Positions 12,848 through 25,791 are shown, counted from the first letter of the stretch. The stretch is 64,000 nt of DNA from Pisolithus tinctorius (GCA_024663395.1 JANFAH010000028.1:248001-312000); one strand, 5' to 3'. Translations and numbers: made by a program. The notes: a model not told the origin generated them from the letters alone.

Positions 12848-13279
12848 GTGCCAGGCAGCATCGATCAAGAAGATTCTGCTGGGGATTTCCCAATCCCATT
12901 CTTGCCTCTGGCCTCTATGTTTGACCCCATGGATACCTGTCACTGGGCCACACTGTCAAAAGACATTGAACAGTGGCTCATGAATGATGTACGGACAACA
13001 TCTGTTCCCCAGTGGGCTTGGGGTCACGATGCCTTCTGGCTTGCATACATTGCTGCTCATCCGATGTTTCCCAATGGAAGTTGGTCTGCATGGGATCCAA
13101 GGATCCCTATGGAGGGACAGTTCATTGAAGAATGGCTCAATGATGATGGGACAAATGGTAGCGCTGATGGGATGTCTAGCAATGAAACAGCCAAGCACTC
13201 ACTATTGTCCAACATCTGGGAATCCTTCAGTAGACACATTGCACTTTTCTATCCCTTCGTCTTGATTCCTGTCAGTTGA
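12848..13279 (+). CDS. Orphan 143-residue ORF
   Basis: A single-exon ORF starting at ATG 12848. It is acidic and rich in Trp, Met and Pro ('PQWAWGHDAFWLAYIAAHP', 'GQFIEEWLNDDGTNG'). No domain, signal peptide or convincing membrane helix is visible apart from a hydrophobic C-terminal run 'HIALFYPFVLIPVS'. It lies between the transposase-like gene and block A. The composition resembles a real protein more than random sequence, but no homologue is recalled. It could be an exon of a longer gene. Confidence 0.35.
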   Translation: MPGSIDQEDSAGDFPIPFLPLASMFDPMDTCHWATLSKDIEQWLMNDVRTTSVPQWAWGHDAFWLAYIAAHPMFPNGSWSAWDPRIPMEGQFIEEWLNDDGTNGSADGMSSNETAKHSLLSNIWESFSRHIALFYPFVLIPVS

Positions 13280-13937
13280 GCTTCTGCAACATATGCCATC
13301 TTGTTCTGCCATTCCTTTACACTGCATCTGTATATACAGTAGCAACTGTTAACATTCTGCTGTGTTGTATGACTTGTATGCAATACACTATTGAATGACT
13401 TCTCGGAATTTGTCAACCCAGTCCCATCAGCATCTCATGACACAGTTGACATGCCCATAACTATATGTTTGGGCAGGATATGAGAGATGTATATAATTAT
13501 GTATATGCTGAATATATAGTTGACATCTGCCCTATGGTACAGCTGCCAGTATAAGCTCCACATACGAAAATTTGTAAACTGTATGTTCCATGACAAACAT
13601 GATGCTGATACCAGCCTTTTGCCAACATTGTACATGTGGAATGACACTCGGATGCCTCGCGAACAGTCTCCAAGATAGGCCTTGGTTCCAGGTGTCACTC
13701 GATAAAATCTTAATTTATTGCTTGTATATATTATAGGCACTCGGTTGCTGCGGGCACGTTATTCCAAAAATCTTTTCCGTCAATCATCCCCGAGGCAAAA
13801 TCGGCAATTGGACGTGTAGATCGCATTCTCCTTTGTGATCTACGCTCTTCGAATTCACCTTTGTTCTTTTCATCTTCTTGATCACTTAACCTGTATCTTC
13901 ATCTCTCCATCTCTGTTCGTTCACCTAGCTACGAAGG
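13280..13937. other. Intergenic upstream of block A gene
   Basis: AT-rich (ATATAT runs near 13490-13510). A C/T-rich stretch (13848-13925) lies directly before the ATG at 13938, a common feature of fungal promoters. No gene was seen. Confidence 0.4.
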
Positions 13938-16335
13938 ATGGGATTTGTTTTCGGTGTCATTCAGCACTTAATGGACGAGATTCACGACCGCTGCCGTATG
14001 CACAAAGTGCTTTGGCTCAGACTAATTGAGGGGGATGTGGATGACGATGTATGGCTTTGGGCCGACGGCGATTCAGAGTGGCTTCGATCCGAGGAACCAG
14101 ATTGGGCGCCACGTGGGATGCTTACGGAAGATGATTGGGTCAGCGCTGAGTCAGCCCTGCGCCGTCGTGTCAACCAGCGGCGATACCCGCTTCTAACTGA
14201 CAGAAACCAAAGAGTGCGCAGTGCTACACCGGAACAGCGCCTTTCTGTCATTGCTTGGTTAATCGCCAGCTCCAAGGAGGTGGCAGAGCTGTTCACCTCT
14301 CATGGCCATACTCCCCCCACGTTCAGTACTCCACGCATAGCATTTACTCTCAATGGTATCGTTAACAAGTACTGGGATGGGTTTCCTTCTCAAACCAGTG
14401 CCTGGGAGAATGCCATCGCGAAGGCCGAGGAGGATGGGTGCATATGCTCTCCAGAGGATTGTTATGGTATGCAGCAGTGGTTCAATATGATCGTTTGGTT
14501 GGAGCGCAAACTTCCAACCTTGGAGGTGGGTTACGAACCCTGCGAGCACTGTCGGTCCTTGTAAGTCTAGCTCCCCATCACATCTTTGCCTTGGTGTGAC
14601 TGACTACTTGCAAGGGTCAGGTCACGGTACAAGGACATAACTACTCAACACGCGGTGATTTTGGATGTCTCGCTGCTGGAAGCCTTTTTCTCCTACTGTT
14701 CCGATTTCTGTGGACTGGAACACGCCTTGTATCGTCTAAGTCCAACAGCAAAGCAAATGATGGACGAAAAACTAGAACCTCTGATGAAGGAACATACTTT
14801 GGACATGCGATATCTTCCATGTGTCAACAAATACCCGCGTCCCTTGCGGAAGCACGTTGCTCGGCTGTCTTGCGCACCACCCGATGCCTCAGAGTGGGGG
14901 TTGGAGGACATTGAAGTTCCCGATAACATCGTTGATGGCGCACATGACCCTTGGGAGGTACTAGGCCTAACTGCGATGGTCGCTCTCGGTGGCGATGACG
15001 AAACGGACACGGTTCTGCATGACCGGCAATGGCACAGCGATTTTTCGTCCTTCCTGCGCACCTTCCTTACATGCTTTGATATGCCCGTGCTCCCCTGGTT
15101 GTCTTCTACGGGCGTCAGGCTTTGCCATGAACTTGACCAGGGATATTCTGAAGAATGTCTCTTTAGCATGTGCAGCGTAGGCGATGACCTTGACTAGGTC
15201 CCCTCTGACCAAGATGGCCGACATCTGCGCCACAGTACTGTGGTCTTCGTTGCTGTAGGAATATTCCTTCGGAGCAATGAAATCGGTGTCTCTACCTGTC
15301 CCAAGTGCCGAGCGATCTGTATGAAGTTCTTGGCCGATACATCGTCATCCGCGGGCTTCGAAGTAATAGATTCTGGTAATGACACAGAGGGCGGAGCCGT
15401 GCCCCCATCACTCCAGGGGTCCTTGGAAGTCAGCGATCAGGAACCTGCGGGGATGGAGGCATTCACGACCATGCTACGCAGCCCTACCCTTTTGAAAGAC
15501 GAGGTGGAGTTGCGAGTGGTTGCGGAACTCTTCAAATTGGTCTGTCTACTGAGTTCTTGCGTGGCGCTTTCACTTAACAAGTTCATTAGCAGAGGAAGTA
15601 CCTTGACTCTCGTGGTTTGAATGCATCCAACTGTTTCCGCCGTTCGGGTGGTGACGATAGCCCATGTCTTGAGTCCGTCATGCTCACTCGATTCCGAAGT
15701 GCCTCGCGACTAACTAGGAATGCAAGGGATAGCACCTTACTAAGGCGTTTACCGGCAAACAGTAGCTCCTCGGGGCTACCCAAGTCAGACAAGGTGGAGG
15801 AAATAAAGCAAAGACTTCTTGATATGCTCGGTAAGTCAACGGCCATGGACCGCTCTTGTTCATGCGATCTGACATAACTAGGAGAGCTTAGTTTACCTTA
15901 CAAACGCTTGCCATGGTCTACCCTGGAGCAAGAGCTAGAGAAAAATGGGTATGCATTGGTCAATTGGCCTACTGGAGTTCGTAAATGCGGGAACAAAGGA
16001 ATCCATGACTTGAGTGCAGTGGATGTCAACAAACTCTACGATGCTATTACATGTCCAGACGAAACTCGCCGTCTGCATATTCGTCGCCGCCCATCAGCAT
16101 TGACAGGTATTTGTGGCGAATCTCACCGCTACGTTTGCTTATTTCAATCATGCTAGTCGTGCCAGTACAGCCAGTAGAATGCACCCCACCTGTTGCATCG
16201 CGTTCAAAGCGCCTCACAGAAGCACACGGTTTGCACGGTCTGCCATCGAAAAGAACTAGGTTCGAGGACATGACTAGTAAAGTCATGCAACTAAGCCTGA
16301 GCGAAAGCCGGGGGGATGGGGCGACTGGTCCATAA
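13938..16335 (+). pseudogene. Block A five-exon gene of unknown function with one nonsense codon
   Basis: Exons 13938-14560, 14615-15539, 15590-15830, 15882-16106 and 16157-16335 join in frame into 731 codons. All introns are 49-54 nt and GT-AG. One stop interrupts the frame: TAG at 15195-15197, where the block B copy has TGG (Trp). The N-terminal half is helical and acidic ('WLRLIEGDVDDDVWLWADG', 'AIAKAEEDGCICSPEDCYG'). The middle has a CPKC motif near 15300. The C-terminal part has 'LPWSTLEQELEKNGYALVNW' and a Lys/Arg-rich end ('PSKRTRFEDMTSK') that could be a nuclear signal. I recognise no domain; the 'WSTLE...GYALVNWP' block recurs in other uncharacterised mushroom proteins from memory. 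The stop may be a very recent loss or an assembly error. Confidence 0.65.
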
Positions 16336-17857
16336 GCCTTGCATTGTTGTTGCGCCGTTATACTTGGCAACTACGTGTAACCTACGTGTCGTCTTAAAAT
16401 GTGCCAGAGGCCTTGTGTGTACTATAAAGAATCGAATGGATCTATCGTGAACAGCTCGAAAGAGAACTCTAATGTCCGAGATGACTATTAGTATCACGTG
16501 GGCGGACGCAACCTTGTAATCCCCCTATACTACTTATCGTAGCTCGTTTCAATACCCCAATGACAACTTGCAGTTCCCCCTCGCCAAATGAAACATGCCG
16601 ATATTTTATCGATTCCGCGAAGTGCAAGCCGCCAAACTCGGCCTCGGTACGCGGGCAGACCGACGGCCTAAGATGGCGGGCGCGTGCAACAGCTTATTAT
16701 TGTACGAGTGTACGAACGATGGCCACGCGCGGAAGAATTTTGAGAGAGAAATAAGCTGGAAGGTTTTAAAATACAGGCCACCTACCATCTCTGCTGCTAC
16801 GAAGTGTTGTCTACTTGGGAATCAGGGTAGTGAGACCCTGCACAAACGACGGAAGCAATTGCCAGAATATTGCCAGAGTCGACATCGACGACCAAGGATA
16901 CCATAATGGATCTGAAGCCTACACTACCCGTCCAAATCTACGCAATAACCCAGTACCCAACGGCGCTGGGTATCCAAATTTATTGTAGCCCAGCCTAGGG
17001 CTCTGCTTGAGCCTCCCACACGTTGATCTTTGATCGAACTGTCCCGTGACAACTGGTGTCACGCAATCATTCCCTCCAACCCCTGCTTTGACCGGTGTCC
17101 CTCCAAATTCTCATGCCTAAACAGACAGTGTCCTAATGCTATGTGCAGAGACACAGGTCAGTTTTCTTTACGTGTTCATAGTGCGTCACCTCTCGCTGAC
17201 ATTCCAATCCCTCCTACAGACCCTCGCCCACCGCTCTCTCTTCCCGAGCTTGGGAAAGCACAGTCGGGATTGATGTCGGAGGATTGCCCAATGCCAATCG
17301 TGCTTTTGGACGACGCGAATGACGTGAATGACGAAGACATGCGGGTAGACCCTCTCCGTCTGAATATATCCATGTACGTCTGTTTCTTTCTTTTGCTATC
17401 GTTCTTGCATTTCTTTCCTTGTCCCCCAACACGTAACGAAGCCACTGCTTCTCCTGTTTCGGCAACGTTTATACGTATGTGCATGACAGGACATGGAAAT
17501 GCACTCGGGGACCAGATTACAAAGTTCATAAGTGATTAGTGTAGCCTCCCCCAACAATTCGAAGCGCTTACTTTGTACATAAATGCAAGTCATCCACTTC
17601 CTTTGCACAATCGACCTCCCCTCACCCAGTTCTTGCGGCAGGCCAACCCCTTTTCTCGTCATACCCTCCAATCACCTTCGGCCGACTTTAGAATATAGCG
17701 GAATCACCAACTCCCATGACGGTAATCCCCCTACCTCCAGGGTTCCCGATATGTTCAGCAAGTAAGGGCCATGGAGTGCGCTTATATTGCTCATACGATT
17801 TGATGTGCCTGTGTATGGTGAGTCACACCGCCATGTTTACTTATTCCAATCGTGCTA
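16336..17857. other. Block A 3' flank plus extra segment absent from block B
   Basis: 16490-16720 matches 35910-36290 of block B, including 'aatgacaactygcagttccc'-like sequence. About 16730-18340 has no counterpart in B and holds the partial gene copy described next. The ORF at 17030-17539 has a Pro-rich stretch ('PLADIPIPPTDPRPPLSLPE') but no clear start or domain. Confidence 0.5.
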
Positions 17858-18082
17858 GTCATGCCAGTACAACCAATAAACCACACTCAAGCTGTCACAT
17901 CGGGTTCAAAATACCCCATGCTGGAAGGAGATCCTAACAGTCAACCATCAAAGAGAATTAGGTTCGAGGAGGTGACTAGTAAGGTTTCGGTACAGAGCCC
18001 ATTCAGCTGCAGTAGCATGGGCGGATCGAGCGGTTGGTTCAAATCTTTGATTGCACGTTTCTCAGCGTGGACAACATTATAG
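17858..18082 (+). pseudogene. Third partial copy: last exon of the block A gene
   Basis: Diverged match to the final exon of the block A gene. It has 'VMPVQPINHTQ' against 'VVPVQPVECTP', then 'PSKRIRFEEVTSKV' against 'PSKRTRFEDMTSKV'. The sequence before it (17760-17850) fuses parts of two introns of the parent, including GTAAGGGCCATGGA-like bases, with the exon between them missing. It is a deleted, decayed tandem copy lying 1.5 kb downstream of the parent. Confidence 0.65.
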
Positions 18083-19083
18083 TAAAGAACGCCTTGCAAG
18101 CAAGACTCAGTAGACAAAGCTCGACCATTTTGCGCGCTTTTGTGTACCAGTTTATTACCTGGCATGCAGGCAAAAGTCCCTTGGTTCCTATGTTATAGAT
18201 GTATCGCATCATCATGGACCGTGTACACCAGCTGTTTTGCCCTCTCTGTGATCCACTACTCTATGTCACCATGATTAGTTGATGCGTCTGCCCACAATTT
18301 CTAGTTGTGTACGACCACCCTGGTCAACATAGTCTCGAATCACTAGATACTCCCAGCTTTTGAGTATACCTTCATTACCTTGATATAGCCATTTCTGTAT
18401 ATGTGGACATCCTCCTCATCTTTGGCCAGTCAATAGATATGCAATCACTGGTACTGCTAGGAGCACACTTAATTAGCCACATGCTGTTCCAGTCCTATGG
18501 TATGTATGTAGTTTCCTGTAGATTCCCTGTGTCGGTCCGAACTTATTTTTCCCCCCTATGGTAAATCAATACTATCATCGTCATCATCCTCTCATCGGCA
18601 GATCACTTTGGTGGATTTAACCCCAGCACATGGCCGCGGGATGGAGAAGTTTGCACATTTCATAGAGCATGACTGTGGTCAGTCCACTGCCCTTCCATGA
18701 TGTATTCTACAATGACCCAAAATGATGGCACAGGCTGTGTCACTTACAATGATACCATCTGTCAATGATGTTGTTGGCTTGCTTTTTATAGTAATTTTCT
18801 CTACATCCTCCTCCCTGCATGCAGCTCCTGTGGCCATGGGATGTCGAGGACAGCTAAGGGTCTGTGTTGACGAACCAACTCCACCCAGACTTCTGGGAAC
18901 TAGCATTGATGGAAATTCCCATATGCAGACATCCTCCTCGCTGGCATGGGTGAAAATTATGTCCAACTGGTGATCATGCACTTTGCAGGTTTCTGTCAGC
19001 CTCTTCCATCACTAGCCATCATACACCCCTCAAGATTTAAAGGGCAATGGAAATGGTTATCTGGCCCCCACTACTAGTTCGCC
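18083..19083. other. Duplicated noncoding part of block A
   Basis: 18350-18480 matches 36310-36430 and 18770-18840 matches 37340-37410 in block B. Apparent ORFs are not conserved between the two copies. Confidence 0.5.
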
Positions 19084-19693
19084 ATGGATCCTGCTATCCA
19101 ATTCATCTTGAAACTGACTCCCTTTGCCAATATACATGCAATTGATGACCATGCTCATGTCCTAGCTCATTTGGTCAAGTACTGGGAATGGGATATTGAT
19201 GCAGTATGTCATTCCTTCTTCCTGTATCTACGATGTTCTCTCATTTGTGTACAGTATCGAAGCTACCTCAAGTATGCCAGCATCACCACATGCATTGCTT
19301 TTACCCTGACACCATCCATACAGCCCAAACACTCATACCGACAACACTTATATAGTCCTGTGTGCCCTTGTGTTTCTCACCATGGTGGAGTGGATGCACT
19401 TGCTTTATGGTGGGCTGACCCCCAACAAGTTACAGGTAAGGCACCATTCTCTCACTCATGCATTCATGTTGGTCAAGCTATGTAGGAATGTATACATGCC
19501 ATGGGATGCCATACCTTTGCCATCTTTGCTGCCATTCCTTGCTTGTGCATGGTCATCATCCATAACATGGAGATTATCATGATAGCAGACTCCCCTGCTC
19601 TTGCTTGTGGCTTCATAGTGGTGAGCATGTTCCCAACACTTATTTCCACTGATAGTGTCAGGTGCTCAAAAAATACAAGGGTGGATTGCAAAT
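19084..19693 (+). pseudogene. Decayed multi-helix membrane protein gene, block A copy
   Basis: Starts 'MDPAIQFILKLTPFANIHA', then 'LVKYWEWDIDA' before a GTATGT...ACAG intron (about 19207-19255). In another frame come hydrophobic helices: 'VLCALVFLTMVEWMHLLYGG' before a GTAAGG donor near 19435, then 'IPLPSLLPFLACAW' and related sequence to about 19690. The frame must change twice, so it is broken. The block B copy (37626-38209) preserves other parts better. An integral membrane protein is inferred; no family is recognised. Confidence 0.55.
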
Positions 19694-20784
19694 AGGAGAC
19701 AGCGTGCACCCAAGCACAATGGAGCTGAGGACACATCCACATGAGTGACAAGTGACTCTGAGAATCAGCAGGTGCGAGTGAAGCCTATGCACCTTGATCT
19801 TTACTGACATGGCAGCCAGAGCATTCATGTCCCTGATGATGTCAAGTCATCAGTTCATCACAATCAGCATCTCCATTCATTCAAAGGACAAAGTGGATTC
19901 AATCCAACAGCTGAGGAACATGATTAATGTTGTTGCCTTAGCATTGTGTCTTGCCCCATCATCTGCTTCACACCGCGTTGTTTTGGGCAGAGAAGATATG
20001 AATTTGAGGTACACCACTCTTCCGTTATACTGTATGCTGTGTTTGACAGACAGAACTACTTTGTATCTCAGGTTTCCTATTTGTTTCATTTACTGTATAC
20101 CTACATGCACAATACCTATATTCAGCAGTTTCTTCAATGAGCCAACCTTTATTACAAGTAAAATCTGTAGGTTTGCCATGTGTTTGGCCTGGCAAAGTGG
20201 TAACATTGCTTGCTATTTGACTATTTGGATGTAAGCAAAGCCCAGCACTCACAGGTACTGATCCAGTTGTTCTGGTCCATATGCTCAAGCAACCCTTGCA
20301 GTACCAATGCACACCAGAAATAAACTCTATCCATCAATGTTGGCCCTCACTGGATCAAATCAAACTGAAGGCTAGTAGATGTGGATCGACAAAGAACACC
20401 CTGCCCTCCTGCTGCCTTCAGACCCCCAGTTCTGTCCACTGACTCATCGAATGCCCTATGGCCCTGAGAGATATTCTGGGATGGGATGCATGGGAACTCA
20501 ACTGAGTTTCTGCATGTGGATAGGTTGAACCTTGAATGCATTGAGTTGGATACACAAGTGCTGATGAGACCATAGAATTTTGAGTGGTGAGTATGACACA
20601 TTATATGCCAGTTTGTAGAGTTTTAAAAACCAGTATAACTTACCATCAGTAAACCACTTTGTGTGCTGGCAGTCCTAGAGAATCTGTCCAGTGCTGGACA
20701 GCTCTGGACAGCTCTGGCCAGCAAAAGTGATTTACTGATGACACACAAACAGACTAGCAATGGGTCATCACAGAACCCTAACTC
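19694..20784. other. Block A right end, noncoding
   Basis: Matches 38230-38890 of block B in places (near 19670-19770 and 19920-20100). No gene was seen. The Copia target site follows. Confidence 0.5.
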
Positions 20785-20789
20785 CACCC

Positions 20790-21081
20790 TAACGAAGGTA
20801 TGAGTATCTCAGTGTACGAAGTAATCACTCTATTAGTGCCTAATGAAGGTATGAGTATCTACACTACATCAGTACTGAGTAAATGAATGTAAGTATAAGT
20901 ATGCTCACCTCAGTGTATGAAGTAATCACTGAGGTGGAAAAGAATGGTGCAGAAAATTTATAGTACCATAATTCATAAGCATAGCGACATCAGAATTTAA
21001 TTCCGAGGGTTGGGGAGAAATTCCAAGCCCTCTGGGCAAAACTCCGAGACACTACCATAATTCCAGATCGCATTCTCAACA
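20790..21081 (-). repeat. Copia 3' LTR (292 bp)
   Basis: It is about 51 bp longer than the 5' LTR. The 'taaygaaggtatgagtatct' motif is present twice (from 20790 and from 20841), separated by 'cagtgtacgaagtaatcact'-type sequence. The extra copy is a tandem duplication at the LTR end. Confidence 0.9.
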
Positions 21082-21088
21082 CTCCCCC

Positions 21089-24000
21089 TCAATCGGAACG
21101 AAGTCTGAGTGCAGATGCAAAGTGTTTTGCCTTGATGCTTGGTAAGGGTTTGGTAAGGGTATCAGCAACCATATCATCAGTAGGACAGTAAATTAAATGA
21201 AAGGAATGGTCTTCCACAGTGAAACAAATGAAATGGTATCATATATCAATGTGCTTGGTGTGAGCATGGTAACTGCCATCCTTGGTGAGTGCAATGGTGG
21301 ATTGGCTGTCAGAATACAGTGGGATAGGATGATTGAGTGGTTGGAAAACTTCCCCAATGAGTTGTCAAAGCCACAGGCCCTCTTTGGCTGCATGAGTTGC
21401 TGTGACATACTCTGCCTCAGCAGTGGAGAGTGTTATGAGTTCTTGTTTCTGTGAAGCCCAACTGATAGCTCCACCATCTAGTAGGTAGGCATATCTGCTT
21501 ATAGCATGTTGATGCTCCTGAGAAGCTCCATCTGCATCAGTATAGCCCTTGAGACCTTGTTCTGAATTTCTGAATGTCAAAGTGAGTGCTTTTGTGCCTG
21601 AGATATACCTGTAGATTCATTTCACAGCCTCCCAGTGAGTCGTGTTGGGTGTGTTGTTGAACTGTGTGACTGTGGAGACAGCAAATGCAATGTCAGGGTG
21701 TGTTCCAACAGCAAGGTGCATGAGGGAGCCAACAGAAGCATGGTATGGTATGTTCTTCATGTGTGCAGCTTCTTCAGCTGGCTGCAGAATTTCTCCATGG
21801 GAGAGTTTTATGCCAGGGTCCATCAGAATTGCAGCAGGCTTGCAGTCAGTGAGGTTATATTTTGTCAGGATGGCCTCAATGTAGGACTGCTGGGATAGTG
21901 ATATGGTGCAGGCTTCTCTGTTCCATGTCACCTTCATCCCAAGTAGCCAACTGATGGGCCCTAGGTTGGAGATTTTGAAACAAGTGCTGATCTCCTGTTT
22001 AAATGAGTGGATCAAAGATGGGGAACTGCCTGTTACAGTGCAGTTGTTGACATGGCTGGCAAGGATGAGGATTTCTGATCCTATGTGACCATAGAACACT
22101 CCCCAGTCTGCATGTGCTCTGGTGAGCCCAAGATCTGCAAGGGTAGCACACAGCTTCTGGTACCACTGAAGTGCGCCTTGTTTTGAGACATATAATGCTA
22201 TGTTTAGCTTCCCAACTGGACAGGAAAAATTCCACCCTACAGTGTAGCCCTCAGGGAGCTCCATGTAGATGTCTTTGCCATCTCTGAGTTTGCCATTGAG
22301 GAATGCTGAGTGGAAATCAAATACATTGATATCCCAGTCATTGCATGCGGCAATTGCTAGTATGGTGTGGAGAGATGTGAGTCTTGTGATGGGAGCATAT
22401 GTTTCATCATAGTCAATGCCCTGGATCTGAGAATAGCCCTTAGCAACTAGGTGGGCCTTGTACTTCTCAATTTCTCCAGCAGCATTGCATTTGATCTTGA
22501 AGACCCATTTGCATCCTATGACATTTGCACCTTTGGGGCACTCAATGACATCCCAGGTATGCGCTTCCTCTAGGCTCTTTAATTCCGCATTTATGGCATT
22601 TTGCCATTTCAGCCAGTCAGCTCAGGATTTTGCTTCATGGACTGTTGATGGGTCCAGCCCTTCAGCTTCAGCCATCCCTGCTACCATAGCATACATGATG
22701 TTAGTGTCATCTTCATTGGTAGCTAGTTCATCATTGAATACATAGGTAGTGTTCTCTTGGGATTTAGGGCTGTTAGGGTTGCTATTGCTCTCTCGGAGTT
22801 CTTTCACGAAGTTGAGAGGAATGCATCCATCATGAGTACCTTCCCCTGTGTGTAGGTGCCTCATATAGTCTGATTTGAAGTGCTGGTGAGTGGAACGATG
22901 AGGTTGAGGTGGAGGTGTTTCGAAATTTTCTCTGAGTGGGTCTGAACTGAGTCTTGGAATTTCCAAAGTTGCTTTGGTGGGTCACTTGACTATCTGCAGG
23001 GCCTCAGAATTTCCCTGTGAAGCTGCAGAATTCCATTCTGAGGCTTTGGAATTTCTTTCTGAGGTGTTGGAATTCCCCTGCTCCCCCTTGAGTGGCACAC
23101 CATGTGGTACAGACACATCTCGGCACTCGAAAATGACACTTCTTTCAATTCCGATTGCTCATGTGTCAGGCCAGTAGATGTGGTGGCCATCACTCTCAGG
23201 ATCAAATCCTACCCAGTGTCCATCTCAGGCTCACATGTCTAGTTTGGAGCCAGAGGTGTCATGGACCTTGACATGACATCCCCAGACCAGAATTTTTGAG
23301 AGGTCAGGTGGTCTTTGGTAGAGCATTTCATAGGGAGTTTTTGTGCCTAGATGGTGAGTCGATGAGTGGTTTTTGAGCCAAGTAGCATGCATAATGGCCT
23401 CCCCCCAGAGGTTCTTGGGTAAGCTGCTGGCATGAATCATTGCTCGCACATGCTCAACAAGTGTTCTGTTGAGCCATTCTGCAACTCTGTTGTGTTCAGG
23501 GGTATCATGGATGGTTATGTGTTGTTCTGTGCCTTGGGATTTCAGATATTCCAAAAATTCCACACTAAGATACTCTCCCCCTTGATCTGAGCAAAGTCAC
23601 TTGACTTTGGTGTCGAACTGCATGTTCAGCCATGCTTCATAGGCCTTGTATGACTTGAAAGTCTTGGCCTTCATCTTCTGCAAGAATAGGGTAGTATAAT
23701 GAGTGTGATCATCTGTGAATGAGATGTAGTATTGACTGTGGCCTGGGGTTTGGACCAGAGAAGGTCCCCAGAGATCTGTGTGGACCTCATCACCTAGGTG
23801 TTCACAGCAGGGTGGGTCATGCTCCTTCCCAATGGGTTTCTGAGTTGCTTTGGCATATTTGCATGAATTGCATGCACCCATGGTGGAATGTGCTTCATCC
23901 AGTTTAATTCCGCTGATTGTGCCATCCTTCAGCATGCACTGGATGGCTTTGGGAGCGATGTGGCTGAGCCTGATGTGTATCTCCTCCATGGTGAGGGATT

Positions 24001-25486
24001 CTGTGGCCTTGGCTAGGCCTGCAAAGGCATGATGAGCTTGTTTGAGGCAGTAGAGGCCCTTCTGCATCAGAATTTCAGCTACTTTCTTTTTCTGAGCATC
24101 AAAGATTTGACAACACTTGTCACAGAATAATGCCACATACCCAGTAATGTCAAGTTTGCTGACAGAAACAAGTGTGATTCCCATCTTGGGAGCATAGAGC
24201 ATGTCCTTGAGTTGAATGTGGGTCTTGGTAGTGCTGTTTGGGAGTGAGATTGCAAGATTGCCTTTTCTGATGGCATGAAAGGTGTGGTTGTCAGCAGCAG
24301 TGATAGGTTTGGGTATGATTGGCTTGTAATCTAGGAATTTGCTGCAGTAGGAGGACATATGACATGAAGTGCCAGAGTCGAACAGGATGGTCTCTTCTGC
24401 AGAATTTAGGTTTTTGCCTGCAAGAAGAACATGGTCATAGCTGTTTGTGTATGTGTCTTCTTCATCATTAATGATGTCCTGGGGGTTCAGAATTTCTTGC
24501 TCTGCAATTTCTGTAAGCCAGTCATCGTCCTGTGGGTGTGCTAGCCAAACTCTGTTGGGTTCCAAGTCAGCACTGGTCTGCACAGTCAAGCTGGCTGATG
24601 CACTGGCCACAGTGGCCACTTTTCCAGTGCCTTTCTCCTTCTTTTTCCCTTTCCCCTTGTTCTGGAACCACTTGGGTGCTTGTCCAGCTTTTCCACCACC
24701 CTCTTCCCAGCATTGGTCTCTGCTGTGACCTTTCTTTCCACAATTTTTGCAAGTGGACTTCTTTCCATCCTTCACTGCATAAGCTGCATCTTCAGAATTT
24801 CCAGAGATTCTGGAATTGCCTCTCTTAGTCCACATTTGGCACCTGTCATATTCATTGGAAATTACTTTGATGATGAAGTCTGGAGATAGGTCCTTTTGCA
24901 TGACTAGGGCCAAAGACATCATAGCTGCAAGGTTGGAGTTGTATGAAGTGGGAAGTGAGCTGAGAATGATAGCTGTGAAGTTGTCATCTGTGATTGACTG
25001 TCCAAGTGCAGCAAGTTGTTCATGCAGTGCACACATCTTGTTGAAGTGAGTGCAGACATCACCTTTTTCCACACAGCGGGATTCTTGGAGTTTTCTCTGC
25101 AGATCAATCATGATGACGTGAGAGCAGTTTTGGAAAAGATTGGTGAGGACACCCCACACACTCTTCACAGTCTCTTCTTTCAGGACTCAAAGGAACAGAG
25201 ATTCTGGGAGTGACACAGCAATCACTTGCTTGACATATCTGTTGTCCTTAGCCCATTGCTGAAGTTTTTCTGGGTATTTGTTAACAAGTTGTTGCTCTGC
25301 AGCTGTGGGCTTCCAGGAGGAGTCTTTCCCTGCTGAAGGGTCCTCTGGTTTTGCATCCAAGCCAGTCAGGTGTCCGATCAGCCCTTTTGAGCTGATGGCC
25401 CATTCAACCCAAGCCTTGTAATACAGCCAGTTGCTTCCATCTGCATTTAGGGTTGGGACTTGTAAGGAATGATTGTCTTTTGCCAT
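21089..25486 (-). pseudogene. Copia gag-pol polyprotein, inactivated
   Basis: From ATG 25486: gag N-terminus ('GSNWLYYKAWVEWA'), CCHC knuckle 'CKNCGKKGHSRDQC' (near 24760), aspartic protease 'ILFDSGTSCHMS' (near 24380), GAG-pre-integrase region ('IHIRLSHIAPKAI'), and integrase ('HTDLWGP' near 23780; 'TPEHNRVAEWLNRTLVEH' near 23450). The reverse transcriptase lies at 21617-22264 and RNase H near 21400-21580 ('YTDADGAS', 'TLSTAEAEYVTATHAAKEG'). The RT catalytic box, normally YVDD, reads HVNN (near 22045-22056). Frames break at several points, and near 21240 a CGA-type Arg codon is TGA. The stop of pol (21089-21091) overlaps the polypurine tract. It cannot be autonomous. Confidence 0.92.
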
Positions 25487-25550
25487 AGTGGGTAGTGTTG
25501 CTGTGTATTAACTCTTTTGGAATTAGAGCATGAGACTGGGGCTCATAACC

Positions 25551-25791
25551 TAACGAAGGTATGAGTATCTACACTATGTCAGTACTGAGTAAATGAATGT
25601 AAGTATAAGTATGCTCACCTCAGTGTACAAAGTAATCACTGAGGTGGAAAAGAATGGTGTGGAAATTTTATAGTGCCATAATTAGTAAGCATAGTGACAT
25701 TGGAATTTAATTCCGAGGGTTGGGGAGAAATTCTGAGCCCTCTGGGCAAAACTCCAAGACACTACCATAATTCCAGATTGCATTCTTGACA
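25551..25791 (-). repeat. Copia 5' LTR (241 bp)
   Basis: Matches 20841-21081 with scattered, mostly transition, differences. It is bounded by the CACCC target duplication on the outer side. Confidence 0.9.

Larger units (their letters stand above)
20790..25791 (-). mobile_element. Ty1/Copia LTR retrotransposon, full length, inactive
   Basis: A 5002-bp element on the minus strand flanked by the 5-bp target duplication CACCC (20785-20789 and 25792-25796). In its own orientation it runs TGTCAAGAATGC...CTTCGTTA at the 5' LTR, and at the 3' end has polypurine GAGGGGGAG (21082-21090) directly before the 3' LTR, which begins TGTTGAGAATGC. Gag-pol is present but broken. Sequence after the 5' LTR (25550 downward) begins GGTTATGAGCCCC and would hold the primer site. 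Confidence 0.93.

Noticed and set aside
15178..15197. Splicing out the TAG of the block A gene with GTAGGC-CTAG
   Set aside because: Only 20 nt, below any plausible intron length, and block B has a Trp codon at that place.
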